The notes under the pieces were generated by a model that saw nothing but the letters and a program-made list of their open reading frames with translations, had not been told where the DNA came from and ran no database searches. Shown here piece by piece: positions 51,349-61,133 of a stretch of 64,000 nt of DNA. Every line of letters begins with the position of its first letter. Within the stretch, counting starts at the first letter, position 1. Position numbers and translations under genes: made by a program. The DNA lies in contig JAEWJT010000020.1 of NCBI GenBank assembly GCA_023386345.1, positions 124,001 through 188,000 of the forward strand. The letters are read 5' to 3'. Source of the stretch: Bacillota bacterium (GTDB lineage Bacteria; Bacillota; Clostridia; Tissierellales; Sedimentibacteraceae).

Positions 51349-52152
51349 ATGAATTTTTGTACGAGATGTGGGAAAAAATTAAATGAAGGAGAAATATGTG
51401 AGTGCAAAGTTTCTGAAAATGCTGAAAGTATTGATGTAAACAGTACGGATACAAATGTTTTATATGTTAAATCAAGAAAAAGCATACCATATGTTTCTGA
51501 AATCCTTAATATTTTCATAAAAACTGTTTCAAAAAATACTGTAAAGCAGGTATCATTATCAGCTAAGGAAAATAGTATATTATGGATATTTGTTATGCTT
51601 ATAGAAAGTTTTATAAACTCCTTGATGCTAACAGTTATTATACGAAGCTTAGGAAGTAAGCTAATGGCTGCGGCTACTGAAATTATTCCGTTTATCGGTG
51701 GGATGCAATCTGGAAGTACTTCAAAGCTTTTAAATAATATTGGGTTAGGATTTTTCAGCTTATTTTTCAGAATGTTTGTTATGGGTATAGTGGTGTTTTT
51801 TGTTACATCAGGTCTAATATATATTTTATTAAAGATTTGCAAGAAGAAATGTAATTTTAATAATATTGCAAATATGGTTTCTACAGCATCTATACCACTT
51901 ACATTTTTATCAATAATTAGCCTTGCTTTTAGCTTTGTTTTACCGCAAGTTTCAATATTAATTTTTATTGTTGCTTTAACATCGGCTCTAATATTGATGT
52001 ATTTAGGCATCCAAAAAATAGATAAGTTCACTGAGTCTCCATTTTGGATTTACATAGTTTTAATAGCTTTATTGTTAGTTGTTAGTTTCTTTGCAGCAAA
52101 ATTATTAATGCCTGCAATAAAATTAGATCAAATTTTTTCTGGTGTTTTCTAA
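51349..52152 (+). CDS. Zinc-ribbon membrane protein of unknown function
   Basis: A 267-residue protein. It starts with a zinc ribbon (CTRCGKKL, CECK; Cys4 pattern within the first 22 residues), a linker, and then five hydrophobic segments from about residue 80 (Yip1-like layout with a GKLMAAATEIIPFIGG loop). Such zinc-ribbon membrane proteins are common in Firmicutes but have no settled role. TAGGAGG precedes the start. The large lipoprotein gene follows 27 bases later, so the two form an operon. Confidence 0.75.
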   Translation: MNFCTRCGKKLNEGEICECKVSENAESIDVNSTDTNVLYVKSRKSIPYVSEILNIFIKTVSKNTVKQVSLSAKENSILWIFVMLIESFINSLMLTVIIRSLGSKLMAAATEIIPFIGGMQSGSTSKLLNNIGLGFFSLFFRMFVMGIVVFFVTSGLIYILLKICKKKCNFNNIANMVSTASIPLTFLSIISLAFSFVLPQVSILIFIVALTSALILMYLGIQKIDKFTESPFWIYIVLIALLLVVSFFAAKLLMPAIKLDQIFSGVF

Positions 52153-52179
52153 CTTTTTCTGAGAGGAGCAGCAATCAAT

Positions 52180-54036
52180 ATGAGATACTTAAACAAATGT
52201 AAAAAATATGTATTAATAAGTAGCTTGATTATATTAATGCTATTGGTCTTTACTGCATGTGGAGCAGAAATCAATACAGAAATGAAGTTTGATAAAAATT
52301 TCAAAGGAGAAAGAACTATAACGGCTTTCATAAGTGGTTCAGACTTGAATAGCTACGTATCAACAGGTGCAGATGGAATTGAAGATGTCATTAAAAGATA
52401 TATTCCTGAATCATTAAGCTACAAAAGAGTAGATAAGGAATCGGGCGATGTAGAGTTTATTTTTACTATAAATTTTGATAATTTAGAAGATTACACTAAA
52501 AAAATAATACAGATATTAAGTAAAAATCCAGAGAACGCAATTCAAGCAACTATATTATATGACAATAAAAATAATGAATTCAAAAATAATATAATATTTG
52601 AAGAAAATTTTTCATCTAACGATTTATTAGCTTGGTTGACTTATGCACTTAAAACTGAAAATGTAGTAAACTATAGTTCTGTAAGCCAATGGATGGAAGA
52701 AGGAAAGGCATTGTTGAAAATTGAAAATCAAGACTATGAGGTATTTGGCAATTTTAAAGTTAATAAATCTGAATCAACGAGTTTTGACAAAATAAATGTG
52801 ATGACTGAAATCTTACAAAATGGAAATCTAAAAAGAAGTATTACATTTATAATGAATGAAAAAAATGTCAAAATTTTAAACGGTAAAGGCTTAATTGTAG
52901 CTGAGTATCTAAAGAAGCTTTCTCCTAAAAACGCTGGATTTGAAGAGATTAAAGAGGAAAATAATATTAAATATATCATATCCTTTGAGTCAGAAACATC
53001 TCAAGAGTTATCTTTAAATACGGATAAGATTTTTAATAGTCAAGATTCAGTTTTCACGATCAATTACTCTTCATATGAAAATAGTAAAAATATTGTAAGA
53101 CTAGACTTAGAGGAGTTTATAGACGCATCATATTATTTGAATTATGATAGCAACAGACTAGAGAGCAGTATTCATCTTTATGAGAATATGTCCTTAGACT
53201 TTAATAATACAAATAATAACATATACATAAATCAACTTGATAATAGAGCGGTATTTAGCTATAATCCTAATTTTTACGATATATATAAGTTTACATTTTC
53301 TTTACCTGTTCAATTTAAAAATGTAAGTCTTAATATTGATGTAAATAAAAATAAGATTTTAGAGAAATTAGCTATGTCCGTAAGCGGAAATCTTCCAGAT
53401 TCCTTAACTGAAATTATTGAGAAAAATATAAAATCCAGTATTGAATCAGATAAAATAAATATAGATGTAAAAAAGGAAGAAAATGCAATTACTTATACAT
53501 TGAGCCTTAATGATACTCCGGATGAGGTATCTAATGAATTTAAAAGTTTTTTATCAAATTATACCAGCAATAATATAAATCATGAAATATCATATACAGA
53601 AGTTAAAAGTAAATCAGTATTTAAGACAGCACATTCTTTAAGTGTTGTTGTGGATTTGCCGAAATTGAATGCTGAAAATGTTGATTTCTACTGTAAGCCT
53701 TCAACTTCCAGAAAGTTTGAAATTTTAGAATCTTCTAATATTGCGAAATTAGATAATAGCACGAATAAAGGTGTAGCTTCTAAAGTTAATGGAGGAATTA
53801 TTAGGTTTTATGCCTTAGAGACAGGAATAAAAATAGTATCAATAATTATTTCAGTATTATCAGTAATTATTTTAATGGTAATTCTATTGTATATTATATC
53901 AAAGAGAGAAAGAATAAAGCTTTTGTTTAAAAATATAAATAAAGATCAAAAAATATTTATTGCAAGTAACAAAAGTGTAGTTTTAGCTGGTACAGATGAG
54001 GAAGAGCTGGAACAGGACGAGGACGAATTTATATAA
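52180..54036 (+). CDS. Large lipoprotein with C-terminal membrane helix, unknown function
   Basis: A 618-residue protein exported with a lipobox (FTAC, Cys28). The outside domain, rich in beta and charged residues, begins INTEMKFDKNFKGERTITAFISG, similar to the N-terminal motif of LppM-like lipoproteins of unknown role. About 500 residues later comes a single membrane helix (approximately 553-578) and a short cytoplasmic tail that ends in an acidic cluster (EEELEQDEDEFI). The protein would thus be tied to the membrane at both ends. It forms an operon with the zinc-ribbon protein gene; GAGGAG precedes the ATG. Confidence 0.75.
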   Translation: MRYLNKCKKYVLISSLIILMLLVFTACGAEINTEMKFDKNFKGERTITAFISGSDLNSYVSTGADGIEDVIKRYIPESLSYKRVDKESGDVEFIFTINFDNLEDYTKKIIQILSKNPENAIQATILYDNKNNEFKNNIIFEENFSSNDLLAWLTYALKTENVVNYSSVSQWMEEGKALLKIENQDYEVFGNFKVNKSESTSFDKINVMTEILQNGNLKRSITFIMNEKNVKILNGKGLIVAEYLKKLSPKNAGFEEIKEENNIKYIISFESETSQELSLNTDKIFNSQDSVFTINYSSYENSKNIVRLDLEEFIDASYYLNYDSNRLESSIHLYENMSLDFNNTNNNIYINQLDNRAVFSYNPNFYDIYKFTFSLPVQFKNVSLNIDVNKNKILEKLAMSVSGNLPDSLTEIIEKNIKSSIESDKINIDVKKEENAITYTLSLNDTPDEVSNEFKSFLSNYTSNNINHEISYTEVKSKSVFKTAHSLSVVVDLPKLNAENVDFYCKPSTSRKFEILESSNIAKLDNSTNKGVASKVNGGIIRFYALETGIKIVSIIISVLSVIILMVILLYIISKRERIKLLFKNINKDQKIFIASNKSVVLAGTDEEELEQDEDEFI

Positions 54037-54090
54037 TATATATTAAAGATATATGTAACATCAAATAACCTTATTTTGAAAGTAATATAA

Positions 54091-54134
54091 CAAATGGCAA
54101 ACTAATCATTTTGATAGGCTTGCCATTTGCTTTT
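54091..54134. terminator. Terminator after lipoprotein gene
   Basis: CAAATGGCAA (54091-54100) pairs with TTGCCATTTG (54120-54129), followed by CTTTTTATTT. It also lies at the end of the converging M20 gene. Confidence 0.8.
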
Positions 54135-54148
54135 TATTTCAATTAGAG

Positions 54149-55429
54149 TTATAAAATATTTTTAGTAATTTCATAGAGTGATTTTACAGCATTTATCATT
54201 GATTCTTCAGAGAAATCAAAGCCTCCACCGTGAAAAGAGTCCTTTATATCAGCACCCCATAGCATGTATGTTGCCTGTCCTCCATTTTCCTTTATATGCT
54301 TCATAAAATATGTATAATCTTCGCTTCCTTTTATTTCTTTTACTCTGTGTATATTGTTGTATATTTTGCTTCTCTCGATTATATCATATACTTTATCAAC
54401 TAATTCAGATGAACAATTTTCAGAAAGAGATGAGCCGACCTCTAGTATTTTGTATTGACATTTGTAGGCTTTAGATATATTCTCTACAATATTTGCAGCT
54501 TCCGCAAACATATAGTTGCAAAGCTCATTGTTTTCTCCTCTAACCTCAACCTGCATTTCAGCATTTTCCGGAATGACATTTCTGGAGCTTCCAGACTTTA
54601 GTACACCTACATTAACCATTGTAGAACCTTGGCTATGTCTAGGAATATTGTTAAATCCATTAATAATCCCAGTAGCCGCTAGAAGTGCATTTATACCATT
54701 TTCAGGTGAATTTGCAGCATGAGAGGCTTTTCCCTTTAATATAACATCAAACTTTCTAGAGGCTAAAAATCCTGTACTTCCAGCTGAAAAGGAACTCTTT
54801 TCCTCTAAAGATAATGCAAGATGTCCTCCAAACATATAATCAATTTTTGGAAGTATGCTCTTGTCTATTATTGCCTTTGCTCCTCTTACGCCTTCCTCGG
54901 CAGGTTGGAAAATTAAGATTATTTTTCCCTTAAAAAGCTCCCTATTTCTTGCTATTATTTCTGCAAATACAAGACCGATTGACATATGTCCGTCATGACC
55001 ACAGCTATGTGCATAACCCTCATTAGTTGATGAAAAGCCTAAGGTGTTTGGTAGATGCTCTGTACAAGACGTTTCTTGTACAGGTACACAATCTATGTCA
55101 AATCTAAATGCTACTGTTGGTCCTTCACCTAACTCAAGCTCTGCAATTACGCCTGTATAGCCTCCACTTATTTCTTCCAAAAACTCCTTATCAATTCCAC
55201 TTTCCAATGCAAGTTTTTCAAAATGTTCAAGTGTTTTGCTATCTGGCACACCAAATCTTGATTTTTCCTCAGTTATAGATTTTCCGTATTTTAAATTATA
55301 TCCTAATTCCTTTAATTTTTTATAAATTATATATGTTGTTCTGTATTCGCACCAGCCAGGCTCTGGATATCTATGAAAATTTCTTCTGTATTCAATAAGC
55401 TGACTTAAGTAATTGTTAATATTTTCCAT
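54149..55429 (-). CDS. M20 family metallohydrolase (amidohydrolase)
   Basis: A 426-residue cytosolic M20D-like enzyme, probably removing acyl or p-aminobenzoyl groups from amino acids. Metal-binding motifs are FRFDIDCVPV and SCGHDGHM, the catalytic Glu is in PAEEGVRG, and GSEDYTYF lies near the C-terminus. There is an insertion near residues 50-80 relative to the enzyme at 31744. The in-frame start at 55441 (TTG) contains the ribosome-binding site TTGGAG, so ATG 55429 is used. Second gene of a pair with 55516-56682. Confidence 0.88.
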   Translation of the reverse strand: MENINNYLSQLIEYRRNFHRYPEPGWCEYRTTYIIYKKLKELGYNLKYGKSITEEKSRFGVPDSKTLEHFEKLALESGIDKEFLEEISGGYTGVIAELELGEGPTVAFRFDIDCVPVQETSCTEHLPNTLGFSSTNEGYAHSCGHDGHMSIGLVFAEIIARNRELFKGKIILIFQPAEEGVRGAKAIIDKSILPKIDYMFGGHLALSLEEKSSFSAGSTGFLASRKFDVILKGKASHAANSPENGINALLAATGIINGFNNIPRHSQGSTMVNVGVLKSGSSRNVIPENAEMQVEVRGENNELCNYMFAEAANIVENISKAYKCQYKILEVGSSLSENCSSELVDKVYDIIERSKIYNNIHRVKEIKGSEDYTYFMKHIKENGGQATYMLWGADIKDSFHGGGFDFSEESMINAVKSLYEITKNIL

Positions 55430-55515
55430 CGCAATCTCCAATCCATTATTAGTGTTAGCAAGATTAATATTTAAAAAAGTTTATTTCTAAGTTATTTTTT
55501 TAATTGCTGTTATTA

Positions 55516-56682
55516 TTATTTATTTCTGCTTTTTTCAAATTCTGTTCTTATATTTTTAAATAATTCTTTGTCACTTAATACGTCATATCCTGTCAAAGCA
55601 AGTGCTATAATTCCCTTTAACATCATTTCATGAGCCTCTTGTGTTATAGTCGCATCAGCCATTTCTCTTGAATGACCTGTAAAACTTGCACTTCCTAAGC
55701 TTAGGTATGGATGAATAGCAGCTGTTACCTTGCTTACATTGCCCATATCTATGGAGCCAAAGCTTTGTCTAGGCTCACTAATATCAGTTACTCCAAGCTC
55801 TATGAGGTTTTTGCTGAATGTTTCTGATAAAGATTGATTTGTTACCATATTATCATAGCTAGCTTCATAATTAGTTATTTCAACAGTACTTCCTGTTATA
55901 AGTGCAGCACCATGAGCTATATCCTTTATTTTCTTAACTACTTCGTTTAAATATGATCTCTCCTTGGCTCTAGCGTAAAATCGTGCAACAGCTTTATCCG
56001 GCACAATATTAGGAGCTGTACCTCCATTTGTTATTATCCCATGTATACGTACATCACTTTTTACATGCTGTCTGAGAGCATTTATCCCACTGAATAAATG
56101 TAAAACACCGTCTAGTGCATTGATTCCCTCCTCGGGGTCTGCGGCTGCATGTGCTGTTTTACCATTAAATGTAAACTCCAAGGCGTCCATAGCAAGAGAA
56201 GTACCACTCTTATGTGTTTCGCTAGATGGGTGGAACATAAGAGCAACATCAACATTGTCAAAAACGCCTTTATCTGCCATCTCAACCTTTGCGCCATCTG
56301 TTTCCTCTGCAGGAGTACCTATCACATAGACCTTTCCACCAGTTTTTTCAATGACCTTGCTTAAAAGTATACCTGCAGCAGCAGAAGCTGTACCGATTAC
56401 ATTATGTCCACAGCCATGACCAATTTCAGGCAATGCGTCATATTCGCATAAAAAAGCAATACTAGCTCCAGCCTTTTTACTATCATAAACAGCTTTAAAA
56501 GCAGTACTTCTGCCGATAATATTCTTTTCAACATCAAAGCCATTTTCCGAAAGTAAATCAATAAGTTTTTTACTTGATTTTATTTCTTCATTTCCCAATT
56601 CAGGATTATTGTAAATATAGTCGCTCGTATTAAAAAATATAGATTTCATTCTTTCTGCTTCGTTTTTAATAAAATCTCTCAT
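55516..56682 (-). CDS. M20 family amidohydrolase (AbgB-like)
   Basis: A 388-residue M20 metalloenzyme. Metal motifs are CEYDALPEIGHGCGHN, the catalytic region GTPAEET, and the dimerisation/lid domain FNGKTAHAAADPEEG. The GHGCGHN form places it near the aminobenzoyl-glutamate/peptide hydrolase AbgB. AAGGAG precedes the ATG. It is followed by a related M20 gene 86 bases downstream, so the two are probably co-transcribed and may form a heteromer as AbgA/AbgB do. Confidence 0.88.
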   Translation of the reverse strand: MRDFIKNEAERMKSIFFNTSDYIYNNPELGNEEIKSSKKLIDLLSENGFDVEKNIIGRSTAFKAVYDSKKAGASIAFLCEYDALPEIGHGCGHNVIGTASAAAGILLSKVIEKTGGKVYVIGTPAEETDGAKVEMADKGVFDNVDVALMFHPSSETHKSGTSLAMDALEFTFNGKTAHAAADPEEGINALDGVLHLFSGINALRQHVKSDVRIHGIITNGGTAPNIVPDKAVARFYARAKERSYLNEVVKKIKDIAHGAALITGSTVEITNYEASYDNMVTNQSLSETFSKNLIELGVTDISEPRQSFGSIDMGNVSKVTAAIHPYLSLGSASFTGHSREMADATITQEAHEMMLKGIIALALTGYDVLSDKELFKNIRTEFEKSRNK

Positions 56683-56844
56683 AAATTTCTCCTTAATTTT
56701 AGTTATTATTGAGTTTATTATACTATATCAATATTTATTTATCAATAAGTAAGAGTAATTTTTAAACATAATGTGATTTTCAAAAATTCCATATTTAACC
56801 TAATTTACCATGCAAAATAATAATTGAAAAGCTTTTCATAATTG

Positions 56845-56873
56845 TTGCATTTTTGACAATAAACTGATATAAT
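56845..56873 (+). promoter_or_regulatory. Promoter of second complete chemoreceptor gene
   Basis: TTGCAT (56845-56850), 17-bp spacer, and TATAAT (56868-56873) with TGA before it form an extended -10 vegetative promoter. A flagellar sigma-factor promoter is not evident. Confidence 0.65.
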
Positions 56874-56932
56874 TTTTGCATGAGGATTTTTTTCCTTAAT
56901 CTTACAACGCGGAGGCTTAGAAAAGGAGTAAC

Positions 56933-58756
56933 ATGAAGAAAATATTAAGAACACTAAAAAACATACCTACAATAGTAAAAATGTTAGCCATAAGTTTACC
57001 AGCTGTTATAGCTTTGGTAGTAATTTCAATACTATCATCTATACAAGTGCAAAACACTAACAGAGAGACAACAGATATAATATATAATCAATTATATACA
57101 CCATCGGTAAATTTATTAAATGCAGACCGTATCCTATACAAAGCATATTTAGCAGAAAGTGAAATGAGAGTTCTATGGGAACAAACAAAGGCAATTTCAA
57201 ATGCAGGAAATGTAGATGCAGTAGCTGGTGCAACATTGAGTAAAGTTAGCAAGAAAGACCAAGAGGAATACATTAAGGAACACTCAGAAGAATTTAAGAA
57301 AAGCATAGAGGATGTTAAGAAAAGCATAGAAGACGCATATATTAACATAAAGAAAGATAATGATGCGTATAGATTATTTAAACATGCAGAGACCGGGGAC
57401 ACTCTTGAGGGTTTATATGATGAATTTTATAGTAATTTTGATTTATGGTTTAACAGCTATGATCCAGTAACTGGAACAGGTAATTATGAAGAGCATACAA
57501 AGTTATTTGATGATTTAAGATTAAGCATAAGTAAAATGTTAAAAATCTTAGGTGATTATGCTGATGTAAGCAGAGGAGATATAGAGACAAGAATAAGAGT
57601 AGATGCACGTATAACATTTTTTATAATACTTATTATAATAACAGTGATATCAATAATAGCTGGCATAGTTCTAATAAGCATGGTAAGCACAATAAAACAT
57701 CTAACATCAGTAACAAAAAGAATAGCTGATGGAGAATTAACATTGGAAATGGATGAGTCAACCTTTACAAATGATGATTTTGGAAAGTTATCAAAATCAA
57801 TTGGTCAAATACTGAACAGGTTGGCAGATTATTATAAATACATACAAGAAATAACGATAGTGTTAAATAAAATGAGCAAGGGAGATATGAGAATATGCTT
57901 AGAGCAAGCATATGACGGTGAATTTAACCAAATAAAAGTAGGCTTACTTGCTATATCAAACTCATTAAACACAGCATTATCAAATATAAACATGGCAGCG
58001 GAACAAGTAAGCCATGGCTCAACACAAGTAGCAAGTGCAGCGCAAGCATTAGCAACTGGTTCGTCAGAACAGGCAGCTTCAATAGAGGAATTAACATCTA
58101 CAGTAGAGCATATAGCAAATAAAGCTTATGAAAATAAAGATAACATATACACAGCTAAAGAGTATATGAATTTAGCAAATGACAAAATAGATTACAGTAA
58201 TGAACATATGAGGAGCTTAGCGCATGCAATGCACGAAATAAGTTCATCATACGAAAAAATATCAACGATAACGAAATCAATAGATGATATAGCATTCCAA
58301 ACAAACATATTAGCTTTAAACGCCGCAATAGAAGCAGCAAGAGCGGGAGCGGCGGGCAGAGGCTTCTCAATTGTTGCAGAGGAAGTTAGAAATTTAGCAT
58401 CTAAAAGTGCAGATGCAGCGAAACAAACAGAAGAACTGATAAGTGCATCTATTATGTCAGTAAAAAATGGCGGACTTTATACCGATAAAGTAGAGGAAGC
58501 TTTAATAGAGGTTAAAGAAAGCTCGATGAAAGTTGTGAGTATTTTTGCAGACATAGAAAAATCATCTGTTGAACAAGCAAATTCAATAGAGCAAATAAAT
58601 ATAGGATTAGACCAAATTTCATCAATAGTACAGAACAACGCAGCGACAGCAGAGGAAAATTCAGCTGCCAGCGATGAAATGTCATTACAAGCATTGACAT
58701 TAAAACAAGAAGTAAGTAAATTTGAATTAGATAACGTGAATTTAAGTTTAAATTAG
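56933..58756 (+). CDS. Methyl-accepting chemotaxis protein
   Basis: A 607-residue chemoreceptor. Membrane helices lie at about residues 15-37 and 224-247, with a helical sensor domain between them rich in Lys/Glu (KKSIEDVKKSIEDAY repeat, possibly a coiled coil), then HAMP (TKRIADGELTLEMDE) and the signalling coiled coil with the DIAFQTNILALNAAIEAARAG tip near residue 450. Its cytoplasmic part closely resembles the receptor at 26886, while the sensor part is different. GGAG and AAGGAG lie upstream. A strong hairpin follows 40 bases after the stop. Confidence 0.95.
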   Translation: MKKILRTLKNIPTIVKMLAISLPAVIALVVISILSSIQVQNTNRETTDIIYNQLYTPSVNLLNADRILYKAYLAESEMRVLWEQTKAISNAGNVDAVAGATLSKVSKKDQEEYIKEHSEEFKKSIEDVKKSIEDAYINIKKDNDAYRLFKHAETGDTLEGLYDEFYSNFDLWFNSYDPVTGTGNYEEHTKLFDDLRLSISKMLKILGDYADVSRGDIETRIRVDARITFFIILIIITVISIIAGIVLISMVSTIKHLTSVTKRIADGELTLEMDESTFTNDDFGKLSKSIGQILNRLADYYKYIQEITIVLNKMSKGDMRICLEQAYDGEFNQIKVGLLAISNSLNTALSNINMAAEQVSHGSTQVASAAQALATGSSEQAASIEELTSTVEHIANKAYENKDNIYTAKEYMNLANDKIDYSNEHMRSLAHAMHEISSSYEKISTITKSIDDIAFQTNILALNAAIEAARAGAAGRGFSIVAEEVRNLASKSADAAKQTEELISASIMSVKNGGLYTDKVEEALIEVKESSMKVVSIFADIEKSSVEQANSIEQINIGLDQISSIVQNNAATAEENSAASDEMSLQALTLKQEVSKFELDNVNLSLN

Positions 58757-58792
58757 ATAATATAAATTAAAGTAAACTATAACAGCAAAGAA

Positions 58793-58830
58793 AGATACCT
58801 TTACTACTGCAATAGATAGTAAAGGTATCT
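58793..58830 (+). terminator. Hairpin after chemoreceptor gene
   Basis: AGATACCTTTACTA (58793-58806) and TAGTAAAGGTATCT (58817-58830) form a perfect 14-bp stem. The T run after it is missing, so termination may be incomplete. Confidence 0.7.
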
Positions 58831-58919
58831 ATAAGCAATTAGTATGTGTATTTAGCTATAATGGACGAAGATTAAAGGGATATTCATTTTTAAGTAAAAT
58901 ATGTGAAGGAGAAAATATT

Positions 58920-59789
58920 ATGAAGGTATTAGTATTAGGCGGAACAAGATTTTTTGGTGTACACATGGTTCGTGAATTTTTAAGACAGGGTGATGATGTA
59001 ACAATTGCGACAAGAGGTCTAAGACAAGATGAGTTTGGCGATAGTGTAAATAGAATTACAATTGAACGTTCAAGCAATGATAGCTTAGCAAATGCTTTTG
59101 CCGGTAAAACTTATGACATAATTTGTGATAACATCTCGTATTGCTCAAATGATGTAAAGGCTTTATTAGAGAATGTAAAGTGTAAAAGGTACATAATGAC
59201 TTCGTCTGCATCGGTGTATGATTTTAAACTAAATACAAAAGAGGAAGATTTTAATCCATATATCAACGAGCTGAAATGGTGCACAAGCCAAGATTTTACA
59301 TATGACGAAATAAAAAGACAGGCGGAAACAGCTATATTTAAGCATTATACTAATCAAGATGCTGCTGCTGTGCGTTTCCCTTATGTTATAGGCAGTGACG
59401 ATTATACAAAAAGATTATATTTTTATGTAGACCATATCGTTAATTCTAAAGCTATGAATATTGATAATTTTGATGAACAAATAGCATTTATACGTTCAGA
59501 TGATGCTGGAAAATTTTTAGTATATTTAGCTAAATCAAACTTCACAGGACCTATAAACGCATGCGCAGATGGTACAATTACAATAAAAGAAATAATTGAT
59601 TATGTTGAAAATAAAGCAAACATAAAAGCAATATATGATAATAATGGTGAGAACGGTGCGTATAATGGCACACCATCTTTCTATTTGAACACTGAAAAAG
59701 CAGAAAGTATAGGATATAAGTTTATGCCTCTTAAGTCTTGGATTTATGAGTTGTTAGATGAGTTTATTGCCTGTGCAAAAAATAACTAA
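58920..59789 (+). CDS. NAD-dependent epimerase/dehydratase family protein
   Basis: A 289-residue atypical extended SDR. The Rossmann motif is VLGGTRFFGVHMV at residues 4-16, and the Tyr-x3-Lys pair is in YDEIKRQAE. The C-terminal half (FIRSDDAGKFLVYLAK, GPINACADGTITIKEI) is like the NAD-dependent nucleotide-sugar epimerases. The substrate is unknown, and no sugar-nucleotide gene is near. AAGGAG precedes the start. The next gene starts 54 bases downstream. Confidence 0.85.
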   Translation: MKVLVLGGTRFFGVHMVREFLRQGDDVTIATRGLRQDEFGDSVNRITIERSSNDSLANAFAGKTYDIICDNISYCSNDVKALLENVKCKRYIMTSSASVYDFKLNTKEEDFNPYINELKWCTSQDFTYDEIKRQAETAIFKHYTNQDAAAVRFPYVIGSDDYTKRLYFYVDHIVNSKAMNIDNFDEQIAFIRSDDAGKFLVYLAKSNFTGPINACADGTITIKEIIDYVENKANIKAIYDNNGENGAYNGTPSFYLNTEKAESIGYKFMPLKSWIYELLDEFIACAKNN

Positions 59790-59843
59790 AAATAAGTTAA
59801 TTTTTACTTAGATTAGTTCCGACAATCAAGTAGGGAGTACGAT

Positions 59844-60323
59844 ATGAATATTGAAAAAATAGAAGAATTAAATTCTATATATAAGCCTCTATATGAGCGT
59901 ACAAAATCAATTCTAGATGAGGTGAAAAAGAATGGCTATAAATGTAAGTGGGGTTATTTTGGACAACATTATATTAAACACAATAACAATTGGATTGTAG
60001 AATACTTTCCGATACCAGTTATAGATGTAAATGGCATATGTGATATTGGAATAGATTTAGATCATATATTTATAGAATATAAAATGCTGAAGCAGACAGC
60101 TCTTGAATGTGATTTTAACAAATTGACTAAATATAAATTTGAGATATATGGTGTTGAAAACTATTTAAATGATTTTTATAATGCTGAAATGGACTTAAAT
60201 AATATAAATAGCAGAATATTAGAAAGCGAAGAAAAAGAGCTTGGAATATCAATATTTTTGGATATAGAAACCTGTTTTGATGATATTCTCGGGGCTATCA
60301 TGGATATTGAGTTGTGCAGATAA
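59844..60323 (+). CDS. Hypothetical protein (159 aa)
   Basis: A 159-residue soluble, acidic, Tyr/Asn-rich protein with no signal or membrane segment that I do not recognise. It opens with a helix (NIEKIEELNSIYKPLYERTKS) and then has alternating beta strands (CKWGYFGQHYI, WIVEYFPIPVIDVNGICDIGID). GGGAG stands before the ATG. It may be co-transcribed with the epimerase-like gene. Confidence 0.65.
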   Translation: MNIEKIEELNSIYKPLYERTKSILDEVKKNGYKCKWGYFGQHYIKHNNNWIVEYFPIPVIDVNGICDIGIDLDHIFIEYKMLKQTALECDFNKLTKYKFEIYGVENYLNDFYNAEMDLNNINSRILESEEKELGISIFLDIETCFDDILGAIMDIELCR

Positions 60324-60467
60324 ATTTGTGAAAACTTAATAAAAGGAAGTTATATATTTTTGCTCATTTTTGTTTATTATTAAAATATGAGGTGTTTAAT
60401 TGTTTTGTATATGATATAATCATATAGATAAATATAGTTTTAATTGGTTTAAGATTTAGGAGATATG

Positions 60468-61010
60468 ATGGATAAATTAAGCACTGAGAGATTAATTATT
60501 AGAAGATTTGAAGAAAATGATTGGCAGGATTTATACGAATACTTGTCTGATGATGAAGTTGTGAAATTTGAGCCTTATGAAGCTTTTAATCAAGAACAGG
60601 CTATAGAGGAAACAAATTATAGGATAAATGATGATGCTTTTTATGCAGTATGCTTGAAAGATAGTAACAAGCTTATAGGAAACTTATATTTTTGTAAAGG
60701 TAACTTTGGAACTTTTGAGTTGGGATATGTTTTTAATAAAAACTATCAGAAACTAGGTTATGCAGCTGAAAGTATAAAGGCTTTACTTGATTATGCGTTT
60801 ACTAAATTAGGCGTTAGACGTGTGGTTGCAAAGTGTAATCCAATAAATACTTCTTCATGGAAATTGTTAGAGCGTTTGGGATTAAGGCGTGAAGGACATT
60901 TTTTAAAAGCAGTAAATTTTGGTAAAGACAAAGATGAAAATAATCAGCCTATATGGCATGATACATATCAATATGCGATTTTAGCTGAAGAATGGTTAAA
61001 ATTAGTTTAA
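60468..61010 (+). CDS. GNAT family N-acetyltransferase (RimJ/RimL type)
   Basis: A 180-residue acetyltransferase similar to ribosomal-protein and drug acetylating GNATs of the RimJ/RimL group. The opening LSTERLIIRRFEENDWQDLYEYL and the cofactor region FELGYVFNKNYQKLGYAAESI, then RVVAKCNPINTSSWKLLERLG are typical. Two start codons overlap (60465, 60468); AGGAG spacing favours the second. It is first of a run of small-molecule transferase genes. The target substrate is unknown. Confidence 0.88.
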   Translation: MDKLSTERLIIRRFEENDWQDLYEYLSDDEVVKFEPYEAFNQEQAIEETNYRINDDAFYAVCLKDSNKLIGNLYFCKGNFGTFELGYVFNKNYQKLGYAAESIKALLDYAFTKLGVRRVVAKCNPINTSSWKLLERLGLRREGHFLKAVNFGKDKDENNQPIWHDTYQYAILAEEWLKLV

Positions 61011-61055
61011 TTAAAGGAGTTAAGTTTTTTATATGCTAAAATTATTTATATTTGC

Positions 61056-61101
61056 ATAGCAGAGGCTAATGCAGAATAACTGATAATTAGCCTTTGCTAT
61101 T
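61056..61101 (+). terminator. Hairpin after first GNAT gene
   Basis: ATAGCAGAGGCTAAT (61056-61070) pairs with ATTAGCCTTTGCTAT (61085-61099) with one wobble. No T tract follows. Confidence 0.6.
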
Positions 61102-61133
61102 CCTAAAAATGATTATTATATTAGGAGAGCAAA

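Noticed and set aside
51321..52031. 236-codon minus-strand ORF overlapping the zinc-ribbon gene
   Set aside because: It is antisense to a gene with a clear ribosome-binding site, zinc-ribbon motif and membrane helices. It has no ribosome-binding site of its own and arises from the low-GC codon pattern.
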